A stretch of DNA of 60,753 bases from an uncultured Lachnospiraceae bacterium. Lineage in GTDB: Bacteria > Bacillota > Clostridia > Lachnospirales > Lachnospiraceae. Each line of letters opens with the position of its first letter. The stretch's first letter is position 1. Shown one piece after another: positions 17,564 through 26,007 of this stretch. Location of the stretch: positions 1-60,753 of the forward strand of contig CALWES010000011.1 in NCBI GenBank assembly GCA_944377405.1, written 5' to 3'. A program made the position numbers and the translations under genes. The notes beneath the pieces were generated by a model, which made no database searches, was not told the DNA's origin, and worked only from the letters and a program-made list of their open reading frames with translations.

Positions 17564-17590
17564 AAGCACGGATCAGAGGGATCCGTGCTT
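17564..17590. terminator. Bidirectional terminator between converging genes
   Basis: AAGCACGGATC and GATCCGTGCTT form an 11-base stem with a five-base loop. TTTTC follows on the plus strand and CTTTTTT on the minus strand. The stem overlaps the stop codon of the DtxR-family gene. Confidence 0.85.
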
Positions 17591-17950
17591 TTCTGCATGT
17601 TTTTTGATGGCTGCGAAGGTCTCGTCGGAGATGCAGTGCTCGATGCGGCAGGCATCCGCTTCCGCCACCTCCGGGGATACCCCCAGGCTCTCAAAGAGCC
17701 GGGTCAGGGTCCGGTGCCGGTCGTAGATGGACTCGGCGATGGCCCGGCCGCTGTCCGTCAGCCGGATATGGCTGTCGGCGTCCACCGTAACGTGGCCCTG
17801 CTCCCGCAGGTTCTTCATGGCGATGCTGACGCTGGGCTTGGAAAATCCCATGGCGTTGGCAATGTCGATGGCATGGACATCCGGATGCTTGAGGCTTTCC
17901 GTTAAGATGGTTTCCAGATACATTTCTGTGGACTCATTGCTTCTTGTCAT
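17573..17950 (-). CDS. DtxR/IdeR/MntR-family metal-dependent repressor
   Basis: A 125-residue repressor: winged helix in the first 65 residues (VHAIDIANAMGFSKPSVSIAMKNL; SDSH-type wing with LTDSGRAIA) and a dimerisation/metal domain (IYDRHRTLTRLFESLG, EADACRIEHCISDE). The His, Glu, Cys and His residues around AEADACRIEH match the family's metal site. There is no SH3 domain, so it is MntR-like in length. It is divergent from the feo genes, whose operators match DtxR-family boxes, so it most likely represses iron uptake with Fe(II). Manganese sensing remains possible. Confidence 0.92.
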   Translation of the reverse strand: MTRSNESTEMYLETILTESLKHPDVHAIDIANAMGFSKPSVSIAMKNLREQGHVTVDADSHIRLTDSGRAIAESIYDRHRTLTRLFESLGVSPEVAEADACRIEHCISDETFAAIKKHAEKHGSL

Positions 17951-17982
17951 AGGGGATCCTCCTTCCCTGAAAGTTCAGCTTC

Positions 17983-18011
17983 AGTTTAGCATAAAAAAGC
18001 TTGACAATCAA
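17983..18011 (-). promoter_or_regulatory. Promoter of the DtxR-family gene
   Basis: On the minus strand TTGATT (18006-18011), 17 bases, TAAACT (17983-17988). Its -35 touches the -35 of the feo promoter, so both share operator 1. Confidence 0.6.
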
Positions 18012-18029
18012 GTTAGATAGTGCTAACCT
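18001..18029 (+). promoter_or_regulatory. feo operon promoter
   Basis: A perfect TTGACA (18001-18006), 17 bases, TAACCT (18024-18029) preceded by TG at 18021-18022, an extended -10. The -10 lies inside operator 1. Confidence 0.65.
18011..18028. promoter_or_regulatory. DtxR-family operator 1
   Basis: AGTTAG-ATAGTG-CTAACC, an inverted repeat with a six-base centre. It covers the -10 of the feo promoter and touches the -35 of the divergent repressor gene. The half-site TTAG/CTAA resembles the classical DtxR/IdeR box (TTAGGTTAG-S-CTAACCTAA). Confidence 0.8.
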
Positions 18030-18040
18030 TATGGCGAAAA

Positions 18041-18058
18041 GGTTAGGAATATCTAACC
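18041..18058. promoter_or_regulatory. DtxR-family operator 2
   Basis: GGTTAG-GAATAT-CTAACC, a perfect inverted repeat. Its centre is exactly 30 bp from that of operator 1, three helical turns, so dimers on both sites would face the same side. Confidence 0.85.
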
Positions 18059-18074
18059 AAAGAAAGGAGCAGGG

Positions 18075-18290
18075 ATGGAGATGCCGATTTCAATGGGACA
18101 GATCGGAAATGCTTATACCATCAGACGGATCAGCGGCAGCGGAGAGGTGCGCTCTCATCTGCAGGCCATGGGCTTTAACCCGGGGACCGAGATCCGGCTG
18201 ATCGCACAGCTTCACGGAGACGTGATCGTAGGGGTCAGGGAATCCCGGGTGGCAGTCAACGAGGAGCAGGCAAGGCACATCCTTGTTTAA
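18075..18290 (+). CDS. feoA: FeoA protein (first copy)
   Basis: A 71-residue SH3-like FeoA protein (MGFNPGTEIRLIAQLHGDVIVGV), a cytoplasmic partner of the FeoB iron transporter. AAAGGAG lies five bases before the ATG at 18075; a second ATG at 18081 is possible. It is the first gene after the iron-type operators. A second, distinct FeoA follows after 38 bases. Confidence 0.92.
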   Translation: MEMPISMGQIGNAYTIRRISGSGEVRSHLQAMGFNPGTEIRLIAQLHGDVIVGVRESRVAVNEEQARHILV

Positions 18291-18328
18291 AAACAGCAGG
18301 AGCTTGCTGCAGCAGGAGGATAAGGAAG

Positions 18329-18556
18329 ATGACACTGAAGGAAGCAAAGCCCGGCATGAACCTGGTGGTCAGGAGCATCCGGGGCGAGGGCGCCTATAAA
18401 CGACGCATCATGGACATGGGGATCACCAAGGGCAGCCGGATCTTTGTGAGGAAGGTAGCGCCTCTGGGGGACCCGGTGGAGCTGACGATCCGCGGCTACG
18501 AGCTTTCCGTCAGGAAAGAGGACGCGGAGTGCGTCGAGGTGGCGGAGGATCTTTAA
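18329..18556 (+). CDS. feoA: FeoA protein (second copy)
   Basis: A 75-residue FeoA-like SH3 protein (KRRIMDMGITKGSRIFVRKVAPLGDPVELTIRG without gaps in the family pattern). It differs clearly from the first copy: its last half keeps the canonical LGDP-ELTIRGY-LSLR-type FeoA pattern. Two FeoA proteins with one FeoB is common in clostridia. Preceded by AGGAGG-like sequence. Confidence 0.92.
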   Translation: MTLKEAKPGMNLVVRSIRGEGAYKRRIMDMGITKGSRIFVRKVAPLGDPVELTIRGYELSVRKEDAECVEVAEDL

Positions 18557-18574
18557 GAATCGCTGATCCTAAAA

Positions 18575-18593
18575 AAAGGGCCATAGGGCCTTT
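18575..18593 (+). terminator. Possible attenuator hairpin between feoA and feoB
   Basis: AAAGGGCC-ATA-GGGCCTTT forms an imperfect stem with one G-G mismatch, followed by ATTTTAT. It could reduce readthrough from the feoA genes into feoB. Confidence 0.4.
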
Positions 18594-18607
18594 ATTTTAT
18601 GAGGAAT

Positions 18608-18625
18608 GGTTAGCAGATGCTAACC
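18608..18625. promoter_or_regulatory. DtxR-family operator 3, in front of feoB
   Basis: GGTTAG-CAGATG-CTAACC, a perfect inverted repeat with the same six-base spacing as operators 1 and 2, lying 16 bases before the feoB ATG. Confidence 0.82.
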
Positions 18626-18641
18626 AACAGGAGGAAAGAGT

Positions 18642-20828
18642 ATGTCGATCAAGATCGCACTGGCCGGCAATCCCAACTGCGGAAAGACGACCATGTTCAA
18701 CGCCCTCACGGGAGCCAACCAGTATGTTGGAAACTGGCCGGGGGTAACGGTAGAAAAGAAAAGCGGAAAACTGAGGCAGAACAGGACCGGGGAAGAAGTG
18801 GAGGTAGTGGACCTTCCGGGAATCTACTCCCTGTCCCCCTACACCCTGGAGGAAGTGGTCTCCCGGGATTTTATCTTAAAGGATGATCCGGATGTGATCA
18901 TCGACCTGGTGGACGCCACCAACATTGAGCGGAACCTGTACCTTACCACCCAGCTCATCGAGACGGGCATTCCCGTGGTAGTGGCCCTGAACATGACGGA
19001 CCTTCTGGAGCAGAACGGCATCCGCATCGATGTCAGAAAGCTGGAAAAAGAACTGGGCTGCCCCGTGGTGGAGACATCAGCCCTTAAGAAAAAGGGACTT
19101 CAGGAGGTGGTGGATCAGGCCGTGGCCACCGCAAAGGCCCATAAAAGAAAGGCCCTGTCCCCCATCTTCAGCAGCGACGTGGAGGAGATGCTCTCCCAGA
19201 TCGGAAGGGAGCTTCCCCCGGGGGTGCCGGAGGCGGAGAGCCGCTGGTATGCGGTGAAGCTTCTGGAGCAGGACAAAAAGGTCCTGGAGCAGTTTGGCCT
19301 GGGAGACGCCAATGCCTTCCGGAGCTACACGGAGGAGCTTCAGAAGAAGTATGACGACGATGCGGAATCCGTCATTACGGATCAGCGTTACCAGTATATC
19401 CAGAAGGTGGTGGCTGAAAGCGTAAAGAAGCAGGGCGGAAAGGTCAGCATCTCCGACAGGATCGACAGCATCGTGACCAACCGGATCCTGGGACTTCCCA
19501 TCTTCGTGCTGGTGATGTTCCTGGTATACTATGTTTCCATCAGTACCGTAGGTACCATGGGAACGGACTGGGTCAACGACAGCTTTGTGGTAGGGATCCA
19601 GGATGCCGTATCCGGCTGGCTGGGAAGCCTGGGAACAAGCGATGTGGTGACCGGCCTCATCGTAGACGGTATCATCGGCGGCCTGGGTGCGGTCCTTGGC
19701 TTTACGCCCCAGATGGCGGTGCTCTTCCTCTGCCTGTCCATTCTGGAGGACTGCGGCTACATGACCAGAATCGCCTTTGTCATGGACCGGATCTTCCGGC
19801 ACTTCGGACTTTCCGGTAAGAGCTTCATCCCCCTCCTGATCTCCTCAGGCTGCGGGATCCCCGGCATCATGGCCTCCAGGACCATCGAGCAGGAAAATGA
19901 CCGGCGCCTCACCATTATGACCGCCACCTTCATTCCCTGCGGTGCGAAGCTTCCGGTCATCGCCCTCATGGGCGGCGTGATGGCAAACTATGCCACAGGC
20001 TCTGCCTGGACCGGCGCATGGCTTGCCCCCATCATGTATTTTGTAGGAATTGCGGCGGTACTGGTTTCCGCCATTATGCTGAAGAAGACGGCTCCCTTCT
20101 CCGGAGATCCGGCCCCCTTCGTTATGGAGCTTCCGGCCTACCACATCCCGGAGCCCAGGACCGTGCTGCTGCACGTATGGGAGAGGGTCAAGGGCTTCCT
20201 GGTAAAGGCAGGTACCATCCTCTTTGCGGCCTGCGTGGTCATGTGGTTCCTCTCCAGCTTCGGCTTTGAAAACGGCGCCTTCGGTCTGGTGGAGAACACG
20301 GAGTATTCCCTCCTGGCCATGATCGGCGGAGCCATTGCCTGGATCTTTACACCCCTTGGCTTTGGCAACTGGCAGGCTGTGGCTTCCTCCATTTCCGGAT
20401 TTACCGCAAAGGAGGCCATCGTTTCCACCATGGGCGTCCTGGCAAATGTGGCGGAGGAGTCCGTAGAGGATGCAGACGTGGTGGCGGCAGCCATCTCCAC
20501 CTGGTTCCCCACGGTGGCAGCGGGAATGTCCTTCCTGGTATTCAACCTTCTGGACTCTCCCTGCCTTGCAGCCATCGCAACCATGGCCCAGCAGCTTCAG
20601 TCCAGAAAATGGTTCTGGTTTGCCATCGTATATCAGAATGTCTTCGCATACTGCGTGGCTCTTATGATCTATCAGTTCGGTACCTTTGCGGCAGGCGGAG
20701 CCTTCGGTCTGGGTACGGCGGCAGCAGTTCTGATCCTTGTGTTCATGCTCTTTATGCTCCTTCGGCCGGATCCCTACAAGGATAAGAGAAGGACCGTGAG
20801 ATCCTCCGTGGAGGCGGCCCGGGCTTAA
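18642..20828 (+). CDS. feoB: Ferrous iron transporter FeoB
   Basis: A 728-residue Fe(II) permease. The N-terminal GTPase has G1 GNPNCGKTT at 9-17, G3 DLPGIYSLSPYT and G4 NMTD. A helical GDI-like spacer follows, then a membrane domain of about ten segments with the conserved gate regions SGCGIPGIMASRT and PCGAKLPVIAL. AGGAGG precedes the ATG. With two FeoA proteins and the Cys-rich protein downstream it forms an anaerobic iron uptake system. It also has its own operator and perhaps its own promoter. Confidence 0.97.
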   Translation: MSIKIALAGNPNCGKTTMFNALTGANQYVGNWPGVTVEKKSGKLRQNRTGEEVEVVDLPGIYSLSPYTLEEVVSRDFILKDDPDVIIDLVDATNIERNLYLTTQLIETGIPVVVALNMTDLLEQNGIRIDVRKLEKELGCPVVETSALKKKGLQEVVDQAVATAKAHKRKALSPIFSSDVEEMLSQIGRELPPGVPEAESRWYAVKLLEQDKKVLEQFGLGDANAFRSYTEELQKKYDDDAESVITDQRYQYIQKVVAESVKKQGGKVSISDRIDSIVTNRILGLPIFVLVMFLVYYVSISTVGTMGTDWVNDSFVVGIQDAVSGWLGSLGTSDVVTGLIVDGIIGGLGAVLGFTPQMAVLFLCLSILEDCGYMTRIAFVMDRIFRHFGLSGKSFIPLLISSGCGIPGIMASRTIEQENDRRLTIMTATFIPCGAKLPVIALMGGVMANYATGSAWTGAWLAPIMYFVGIAAVLVSAIMLKKTAPFSGDPAPFVMELPAYHIPEPRTVLLHVWERVKGFLVKAGTILFAACVVMWFLSSFGFENGAFGLVENTEYSLLAMIGGAIAWIFTPLGFGNWQAVASSISGFTAKEAIVSTMGVLANVAEESVEDADVVAAAISTWFPTVAAGMSFLVFNLLDSPCLAAIATMAQQLQSRKWFWFAIVYQNVFAYCVALMIYQFGTFAAGGAFGLGTAAAVLILVFMLFMLLRPDPYKDKRRTVRSSVEAARA

Positions 20829-20887
20829 GGAGATTGTGATATAATCAAAGGGAACCATGAAGGAACCCTTAAATGGAGGTGAATGTT

Positions 20888-21043
20888 ATGGGACCCATCG
20901 ACGTGATCCTGCTGCTGATCGTTGTGATCCTTTTCGTGATAGCGGCAAAAAAGACGGTAAAGAAGTTCAGAAGCGGCGGCTGCTGCGGATGCAGCGGCTG
21001 CAAGAACGGAGCCTGTCCCCACTGCCATTCTGAAAAAAATTAA
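20888..21043 (+). CDS. FeoB-associated Cys-rich membrane protein
   Basis: A 51-residue protein: one hydrophobic helix (about 5-20), a basic patch (AKKTVKKF), then a Cys/His-rich tail with CCGCSGC and CPHCH, eight metal-type ligands in all. This is the small Cys-rich partner found after feoB in clostridia (a FeoC substitute). The ATG follows TGGAGGTG by eight bases. It probably binds iron at the inner membrane face. It ends in a strong terminator, closing the feo operon. Confidence 0.85.
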   Translation: MGPIDVILLLIVVILFVIAAKKTVKKFRSGGCCGCSGCKNGACPHCHSEKN

Positions 21044-21061
21044 AGGCGGACAGGAGATCCG

Positions 21062-21099
21062 GGACCGGAACGCCCCTTAGGGGCTTCCGGTCCTTTTTT
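21062..21099 (+). terminator. Rho-independent terminator of the feo operon
   Basis: GGACCGGAA and TTCCGGTCC pair across a loop that itself holds GCCCC/GGGGC, then six T. From here to 21345 there is no gene: only GC-rich filler, a promoter and a leader. Confidence 0.9.
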
Positions 21100-21174
21100 A
21101 AGCCGCCTTCCGGCCAAGCCCCCGGCCCGGGTCCCGGCGCAGCTTTCATACGCAGGTTTCGGAAGGCTTCATTC

Positions 21175-21203
21175 TTGACACGGACCTTAAAAAAAGATAA
21201 AAT
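21175..21203 (+). promoter_or_regulatory. rny promoter and structured leader
   Basis: TTGACA (21175-21180), 17 bases, TAAAAT (21198-21203). The leader of about 135 bases has two hairpins: CCATT-TTT-AATGG (21255-21267) and GCCTG-GAAGA-CAGGC (21274-21288). Confidence 0.75.
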
Positions 21204-21345
21204 ATTTCAGTATGGTTTTACTATGGACGTGGTATAAGCTATTGAGATAAATTTCCATTTTTAATGGCAGATAGCCTGGAAGACAGGCGTTTATACGATA
21301 TGTGATAGTGAACTTTGACAACAAAATACGAAGGAGGTGCAGAAG

Positions 21346-22899
21346 GTGCCAATTATAATTGGAATCGTTGCCTTCGCCATCGGCGCCGTGATCGCCGGCC
21401 TTGTTGCTTATTCCCAGGGACAGCAGAAAGCCAAGTCCGAATATGAAGCCAAGGTGGGGACTGCGGAGACCAGAGCCCGTTCGATCATTGACGATGCAGT
21501 GAAGACAGCAGAGACAAAAAAGCGGGAGGCTCTCCTGGAGGCTAAGGAAGAAGCCCTGAAGAATAAGAACGAATTCGAAAAGGAACAGCGGGAGAGAAGG
21601 CGTGAGCTGCAGCAGCAGGAACAGAGGATCCTGAAGAAGGAGGAAAGTGCGGACCGGCTGCAGAACGAGCTCAGCAAAAAGGAAAAGGAACTGAATCAGA
21701 AGGAGGGGACCTTAAACCGGAAGACGGAAGAGGTCCAGAAGCTCCATGAGGAGAAGGTCCATGAGCTGGAGCGGATCTCCGGTCTTACGGCGGATCAGGC
21801 AAAGGAGGAACTCCTGGTATCCATCCGGGAGGATCTGAAGCACGATACGGCAAAGCTCATCAAGGAATACGACCATCTCGCAAAGGAAGAAGCGGATAAG
21901 AAGGCAAAGGAATATATCGTAGGCGCCATCCAGCGCTGTGCGGCAGACCACGTGGCGGAGTCCACCGTATCCGTGGTGCAGCTGCCCAACGACGACATGA
22001 AGGGCCGCATCATCGGCCGTGAGGGCCGGAACATCAGGACCCTTGAGACCCTTACGGGAGTAGAACTGATCATCGACGATACCCCGGAGGCAGTGGTGCT
22101 CTCCGGTTTCGATCCCATCCGCAGGGAGATCGCAAGGGTCGCCCTGGAGAAGCTCATCGTGGACGGACGGATCCATCCCGCCCGCATCGAGGAGATGGTG
22201 GCAAAGGCCAAGAAAGAAGTGGAACAGAGGATCCGGGAGGAAGGCGAGGCCGCTGTCCTGGAGGTGGGCGTCCACGGCATCCATCCGGAGCTGGTGAAGC
22301 TGCTGGGCCGTCTGAAGTTCCGGACCTCCTACGGTCAGAACGCTCTGAAGCACAGCATCGAGGTGGCCCAGATCGCAGGGCTTCTGGCGTCGGAGCTTGG
22401 CTACGACGCAAGGATGGCAAAGCGGGCCGGACTGCTGCATGACATCGGAAAGGCAGTGGACCACGAGCAGGAGGGTACCCATATCTCCCTGGGCGTGGAG
22501 CTCTGCAAAAAGTACAAGGAACCGGCCATCGTGGTCAATTCCGTAGAGTCCCATCACGGAGACGTGGAGCCCCAGGGACCCATCGCAGTCATCGTGGCTG
22601 CGGCAGACGCCATCTCCGCATCCCGTCCGGGAGCCCGGAGAGAGTCTCTGGAGACCTATACCCAGCGCTTAAAGCAGCTTGAGGAGATCACCAACTCCTA
22701 CAAGGGCGTGGAGAAGTCCTACGCCATCCAGGCAGGCCGCGAGGTGCGGATCATGGTCATCCCCCAGGAGGTTTCCGAGGACGATATGGTCATCATGGCT
22801 CACAACATCGCAAAGCAGATCGAGGAGCAGATGACTTACCCGGGCCAGATCAAGGTCAATGTGATCCGGGAGACCAGGGTAACGGATACCGCCAAGTAA
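21346..22899 (+). CDS. rny: Ribonuclease Y
   Basis: A membrane-anchored endoribonuclease of 517 residues that starts bulk mRNA decay in Firmicutes. N-terminal anchor [20 protein letters not shown], a long Lys/Glu coiled coil (about 30-200), a KH RNA-binding domain ([13 protein letters not shown]) and an HD domain ([12 protein letters not shown]). I place the start at GTG 21346, eight bases after AAGGAGG; an in-frame GTG at 21337 overlaps that ribosome site. Single-gene unit with a long leader. Confidence 0.96.
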   Translation: MPIIIGIVAFAIGAVIAGLVAYSQGQQKAKSEYEAKVGTAETRARSIIDDAVKTAETKKREALLEAKEEALKNKNEFEKEQRERRRELQQQEQRILKKEESADRLQNELSKKEKELNQKEGTLNRKTEEVQKLHEEKVHELERISGLTADQAKEELLVSIREDLKHDTAKLIKEYDHLAKEEADKKAKEYIVGAIQRCAADHVAESTVSVVQLPNDDMKGRIIGREGRNIRTLETLTGVELIIDDTPEAVVLSGFDPIRREIARVALEKLIVDGRIHPARIEEMVAKAKKEVEQRIREEGEAAVLEVGVHGIHPELVKLLGRLKFRTSYGQNALKHSIEVAQIAGLLASELGYDARMAKRAGLLHDIGKAVDHEQEGTHISLGVELCKKYKEPAIVVNSVESHHGDVEPQGPIAVIVAAADAISASRPGARRESLETYTQRLKQLEEITNSYKGVEKSYAIQAGREVRIMVIPQEVSEDDMVIMAHNIAKQIEEQMTYPGQIKVNVIRETRVTDTAK

Positions 22900-23023
22900 G
22901 ACTGAGGAAAAGTTTATCGATTGTTCATAGTTTGTTAACAAGTGCTTTTTATAATAAATATATAAAGATCAAACAGAAAAACATCGGATACAAGGAAAAT
23001 TGCACATAGATTTTTCATAATTG

Positions 23024-23055
23024 CCCCGGTTTAAGGATGTAAATCCTTGCCGGGG
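23024..23055 (+). terminator. Hairpin after rny
   Basis: CCCCGG (23024-23029) pairs with CCGGGG (23050-23055) and inner AAGGAT with ATCCTT. No T run follows, so it may be an RNA 3' end or processing stem, not a classical terminator. The rest of 22900-23174 is AT-rich and holds a TATAAT box (23138-23143) that probably serves the PBP gene. Confidence 0.5.
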
Positions 23056-23174
23056 TCTCCTCATGTCCGGGGGAATTTCTCAAAAGAATTAAGGGATACT
23101 TCAGGTTTTCTTCCTTTTGCAAAAGAAGGACTCATATTATAATAGAAGAAAACCACTGAAGAGAGGAACTTTGC

Positions 23175-25943
23175 TTGGACCACCGGAACATGGAACAGGA
23201 CAGGAATGCACAGGGAAAACGGGGAAGCTCCCGCAGGAAGAAACATTTGCTGCGGAAGATCCTTCTGGTTTTCTGTGTGCTTTTTTTGATTTTGCTGGGA
23301 GTGGGCTACATCACCATACGGCCGGAGTATGAGGCCTATAAGGCGGTGGCCTACGAGAAGCTTGCGGGCATGTCCCGCTCGGACTTTGCCCTCCGCTCCG
23401 ATACGGAGATCTTTGATCAGGAGGGGGAGCGGATCGGTCTCATCAATGCGGGACATTATGAGTATGTCCCCATCAGTGAGATCAGTCAGAACATCCAGAA
23501 CGCCTATATCGCCCAGGAGGATAAGCGCTTCCTGTCCCACAACGGAGTGGACTGGATCGCCACCGCCAGGGCAGGCCTTATGCTGATCAAAAACGGCGGC
23601 AGGATCACCCAGGGTGGCTCCACCATCACCCAGCAGGTGATCAAGAACACCTTCCTGACCCGGGAGCAGACCTTCTCCCGGAAGATCGTGGAGATCCTCA
23701 TGGCTCCGGAGATCGAGAAGAAGTACACCAAGGCGGATATCATGGAGTTCTACTGCAATACGAACTTCTACGGAAACCGCTGCTACGGGGTCCAGGCAGC
23801 CAGCCGCTTCTATTTTGGAAAGGATGCTGCGGACCTTACGGTGCCGGAGGCAGCCACCCTGGTGGGAATCAGCAACTCTCCCAGCCGCTACGATCCCGTA
23901 AAGAACCCGGAGGAGTGCCTGGCGAAGCGGAACCGGGTCCTGGGGTCCATGCGGAAGCTGGGCTACATTGACGACCGGGAGTATGAGGAGTATACGGCGG
24001 CGCCCCTGGTGATCCTTCAGGAGACCCAGGAGGGCACCGAGGAGAACTACCAGACCAGCTATGCCCTCCACTGTGCTGCCCTCACCCTGATGGAGCTTTC
24101 CGGCTTTGAGTTCCAGTACCTCTTTGATTCTCAGGAGGCTTACGACAGCTATATGGAGAGCTACGAGGCCCTTTACGAGGAGAAGTCGGAGGAGCTCCGC
24201 AGCGGCGGCTACAAGATCTATACGAGCCTGGACTCCCGGATCCAGGCAGTGGTGCAGGAGGAACTGGACCAGGTGCTGGCCCCCTACACGGAGCTTCAGG
24301 AAAACGGAAAATACGCCCTCCAGGGAGCGGGCGTTATCGTGGATAACCGCAGCGGCTACGTGGTGGCCACAGTGGGAGGCCGGGGAACGGAGGACCCGCT
24401 GAACCGGGCCTACAACGCTGCCCGGCAGCCGGGCTCCGCCATAAAGCCCCTCCTGGACTACGGCCCTGCCTTTGACACGGGAGAATATTATCCCGGAAGG
24501 GTGGTCAACGACCATAAATGGGAGGAGGGCCCTGCCAATTCCGGAGGCAGTTATTACGGGGACGTGACGGTGCGCTTCGCCCTGAACAAGAGCCTCAATA
24601 CCGTGGCCTGGCAGATCCTGGAGGATATTGGCATCCAAAACGGACTGGAATACCTTGGGAAGATGCAGTTCCAGAGGATCCAGTATGTGGATGCCAGCGT
24701 TCCCTCCATCAGTATCGGCGGCTTCACCAGAGGCCTTCGGGTGGTGGATATGGCAAAGGGCTACAGCACCCTGGCAAACGGCGGCATCTACCGGGATCAG
24801 ACCTGCATCCTCCGGATCGAACAGGAGGGCATCGGGGACCTGACCGCAGGCCTTGAGGAAGGACGGACCCAGGTCTACCGGGAGGACACGGCCTGGATGC
24901 TGACGGACATCCTGAAGGGAAACTTCACGGAGGGCACGGCAGCGGGCCTGGCCCTGGCAGGGGGAATGCCCTGCGCCGGAAAGACAGGAACCACCAACGA
25001 TTCCAAGGACACCTGGTTCTGCGGGTACACGAAGTATTATACCGGAGCCTTCTGGGTGGGATACGATACTCCCAGGGCCATGCCCGGTGTTTACGGAGCT
25101 ACTTATGCCGGAAAGATCTGGCAGCAGGCCATGGACCGGATCCATGAGGGCCTTAAGCCCCTGGACTTTGAGCGTCCCGCCTCTGTGGAGGAACGGAAGG
25201 ATCCGGAGACAGGGATCACGGACTGGCATTCCACAACGGATGAGGAACGGGCGGCGGCAAGCCTCCATGATAAGGAGCAGGCCCGGCTTACGGCAGAGCT
25301 TATGGAGCGCCTTGAGGCCTATGAGGCCCACACCATCAACAGCCTGGAGGACGTGGAGGCTGTGGAAGAGGAATACACTGCCATCATGAACCAGGCCTCC
25401 CAGCTGGATACCTCCGACAGCCGGGCGGAGATCCTGGAACGGGCGGAGGCCCGGAAGGAGCAGAACGACTCGGTGATCGCAGGCCTTTCCGATACCATAG
25501 AGCTGTGGGAGCAGCAGCGGCAGCGGGAGGAGGAACGGCAGCAGGAACTGCGGGAATCCCAGGCGGAGGCTGACCGGAAGGCGGAGGAGGAAGCCGTGAA
25601 CCGCCAGGAGGTCCAGGACGCCATCGACGCCATTTACCAGGAGGAATACCAGTCGGAGGAGCTCACGGATCTTGTGAATTCCGCTATCGATAAGCTTTCC
25701 CTCATCAGCGGCTATCCCGACGAGGACAGCTACGGAAAGAAGCTGGATGAGGCTATCCGCTATGCCAATATGCTTCCCTCCGAGGCGGAATGGCAGAGGA
25801 ACCAGGCAGCCCAGGCGGCCCGGGAGACTGCGGAGGAAAACCGGCAGAAGGAAAGGACTGAGGCGGTCCAGGAATCCCTTTCCAGTCTGTATCGGCCGGA
25901 TACGGGACCTGTGGAGGGCCCCCAGGGCGGACCCGGCATGTGA
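23175..25943 (+). CDS. Class A penicillin-binding protein (PBP1A type)
   Basis: A 922-residue bifunctional peptidoglycan synthase. Basic cytoplasmic N terminus, membrane anchor at about 29-48, GT51 glycosyltransferase domain with catalytic Glu 115 (AQEDKRF) and GGSTITQQ, then a transpeptidase domain with SAIK (Ser about 421), SLN and KTGT (about 603). After about residue 680 there is a long Glu/Gln/Arg-rich coiled coil ending in a Gly-Pro tail, unusual in length for PBP1. The start is a TTG at 23175 with AGAGAGG eight bases upstream. murC follows. Confidence 0.93.
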   Translation: MDHRNMEQDRNAQGKRGSSRRKKHLLRKILLVFCVLFLILLGVGYITIRPEYEAYKAVAYEKLAGMSRSDFALRSDTEIFDQEGERIGLINAGHYEYVPISEISQNIQNAYIAQEDKRFLSHNGVDWIATARAGLMLIKNGGRITQGGSTITQQVIKNTFLTREQTFSRKIVEILMAPEIEKKYTKADIMEFYCNTNFYGNRCYGVQAASRFYFGKDAADLTVPEAATLVGISNSPSRYDPVKNPEECLAKRNRVLGSMRKLGYIDDREYEEYTAAPLVILQETQEGTEENYQTSYALHCAALTLMELSGFEFQYLFDSQEAYDSYMESYEALYEEKSEELRSGGYKIYTSLDSRIQAVVQEELDQVLAPYTELQENGKYALQGAGVIVDNRSGYVVATVGGRGTEDPLNRAYNAARQPGSAIKPLLDYGPAFDTGEYYPGRVVNDHKWEEGPANSGGSYYGDVTVRFALNKSLNTVAWQILEDIGIQNGLEYLGKMQFQRIQYVDASVPSISIGGFTRGLRVVDMAKGYSTLANGGIYRDQTCILRIEQEGIGDLTAGLEEGRTQVYREDTAWMLTDILKGNFTEGTAAGLALAGGMPCAGKTGTTNDSKDTWFCGYTKYYTGAFWVGYDTPRAMPGVYGATYAGKIWQQAMDRIHEGLKPLDFERPASVEERKDPETGITDWHSTTDEERAAASLHDKEQARLTAELMERLEAYEAHTINSLEDVEAVEEEYTAIMNQASQLDTSDSRAEILERAEARKEQNDSVIAGLSDTIELWEQQRQREEERQQELRESQAEADRKAEEEAVNRQEVQDAIDAIYQEEYQSEELTDLVNSAIDKLSLISGYPDEDSYGKKLDEAIRYANMLPSEAEWQRNQAAQAARETAEENRQKERTEAVQESLSSLYRPDTGPVEGPQGGPGM

Positions 25944-26007
25944 TCTGAAGCTTGCGAAGGGAAGGAAAGTGTGCTATAAAGTGTAGGATAAGTTTTGGAG
26001 GAAGGAT

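Noticed and set aside
21316..21321. Second TTGACA close to rny
   Set aside because: No -10 box fits between it and the start codon; the promoter at 21175-21203 is complete.
23061..25331. Long open frame on the minus strand opposite the class A PBP gene
   Set aside because: It is a mirror of GC-rich codons in the real gene, has no ribosome site or family motif, and the plus-strand frame has complete PBP motifs.
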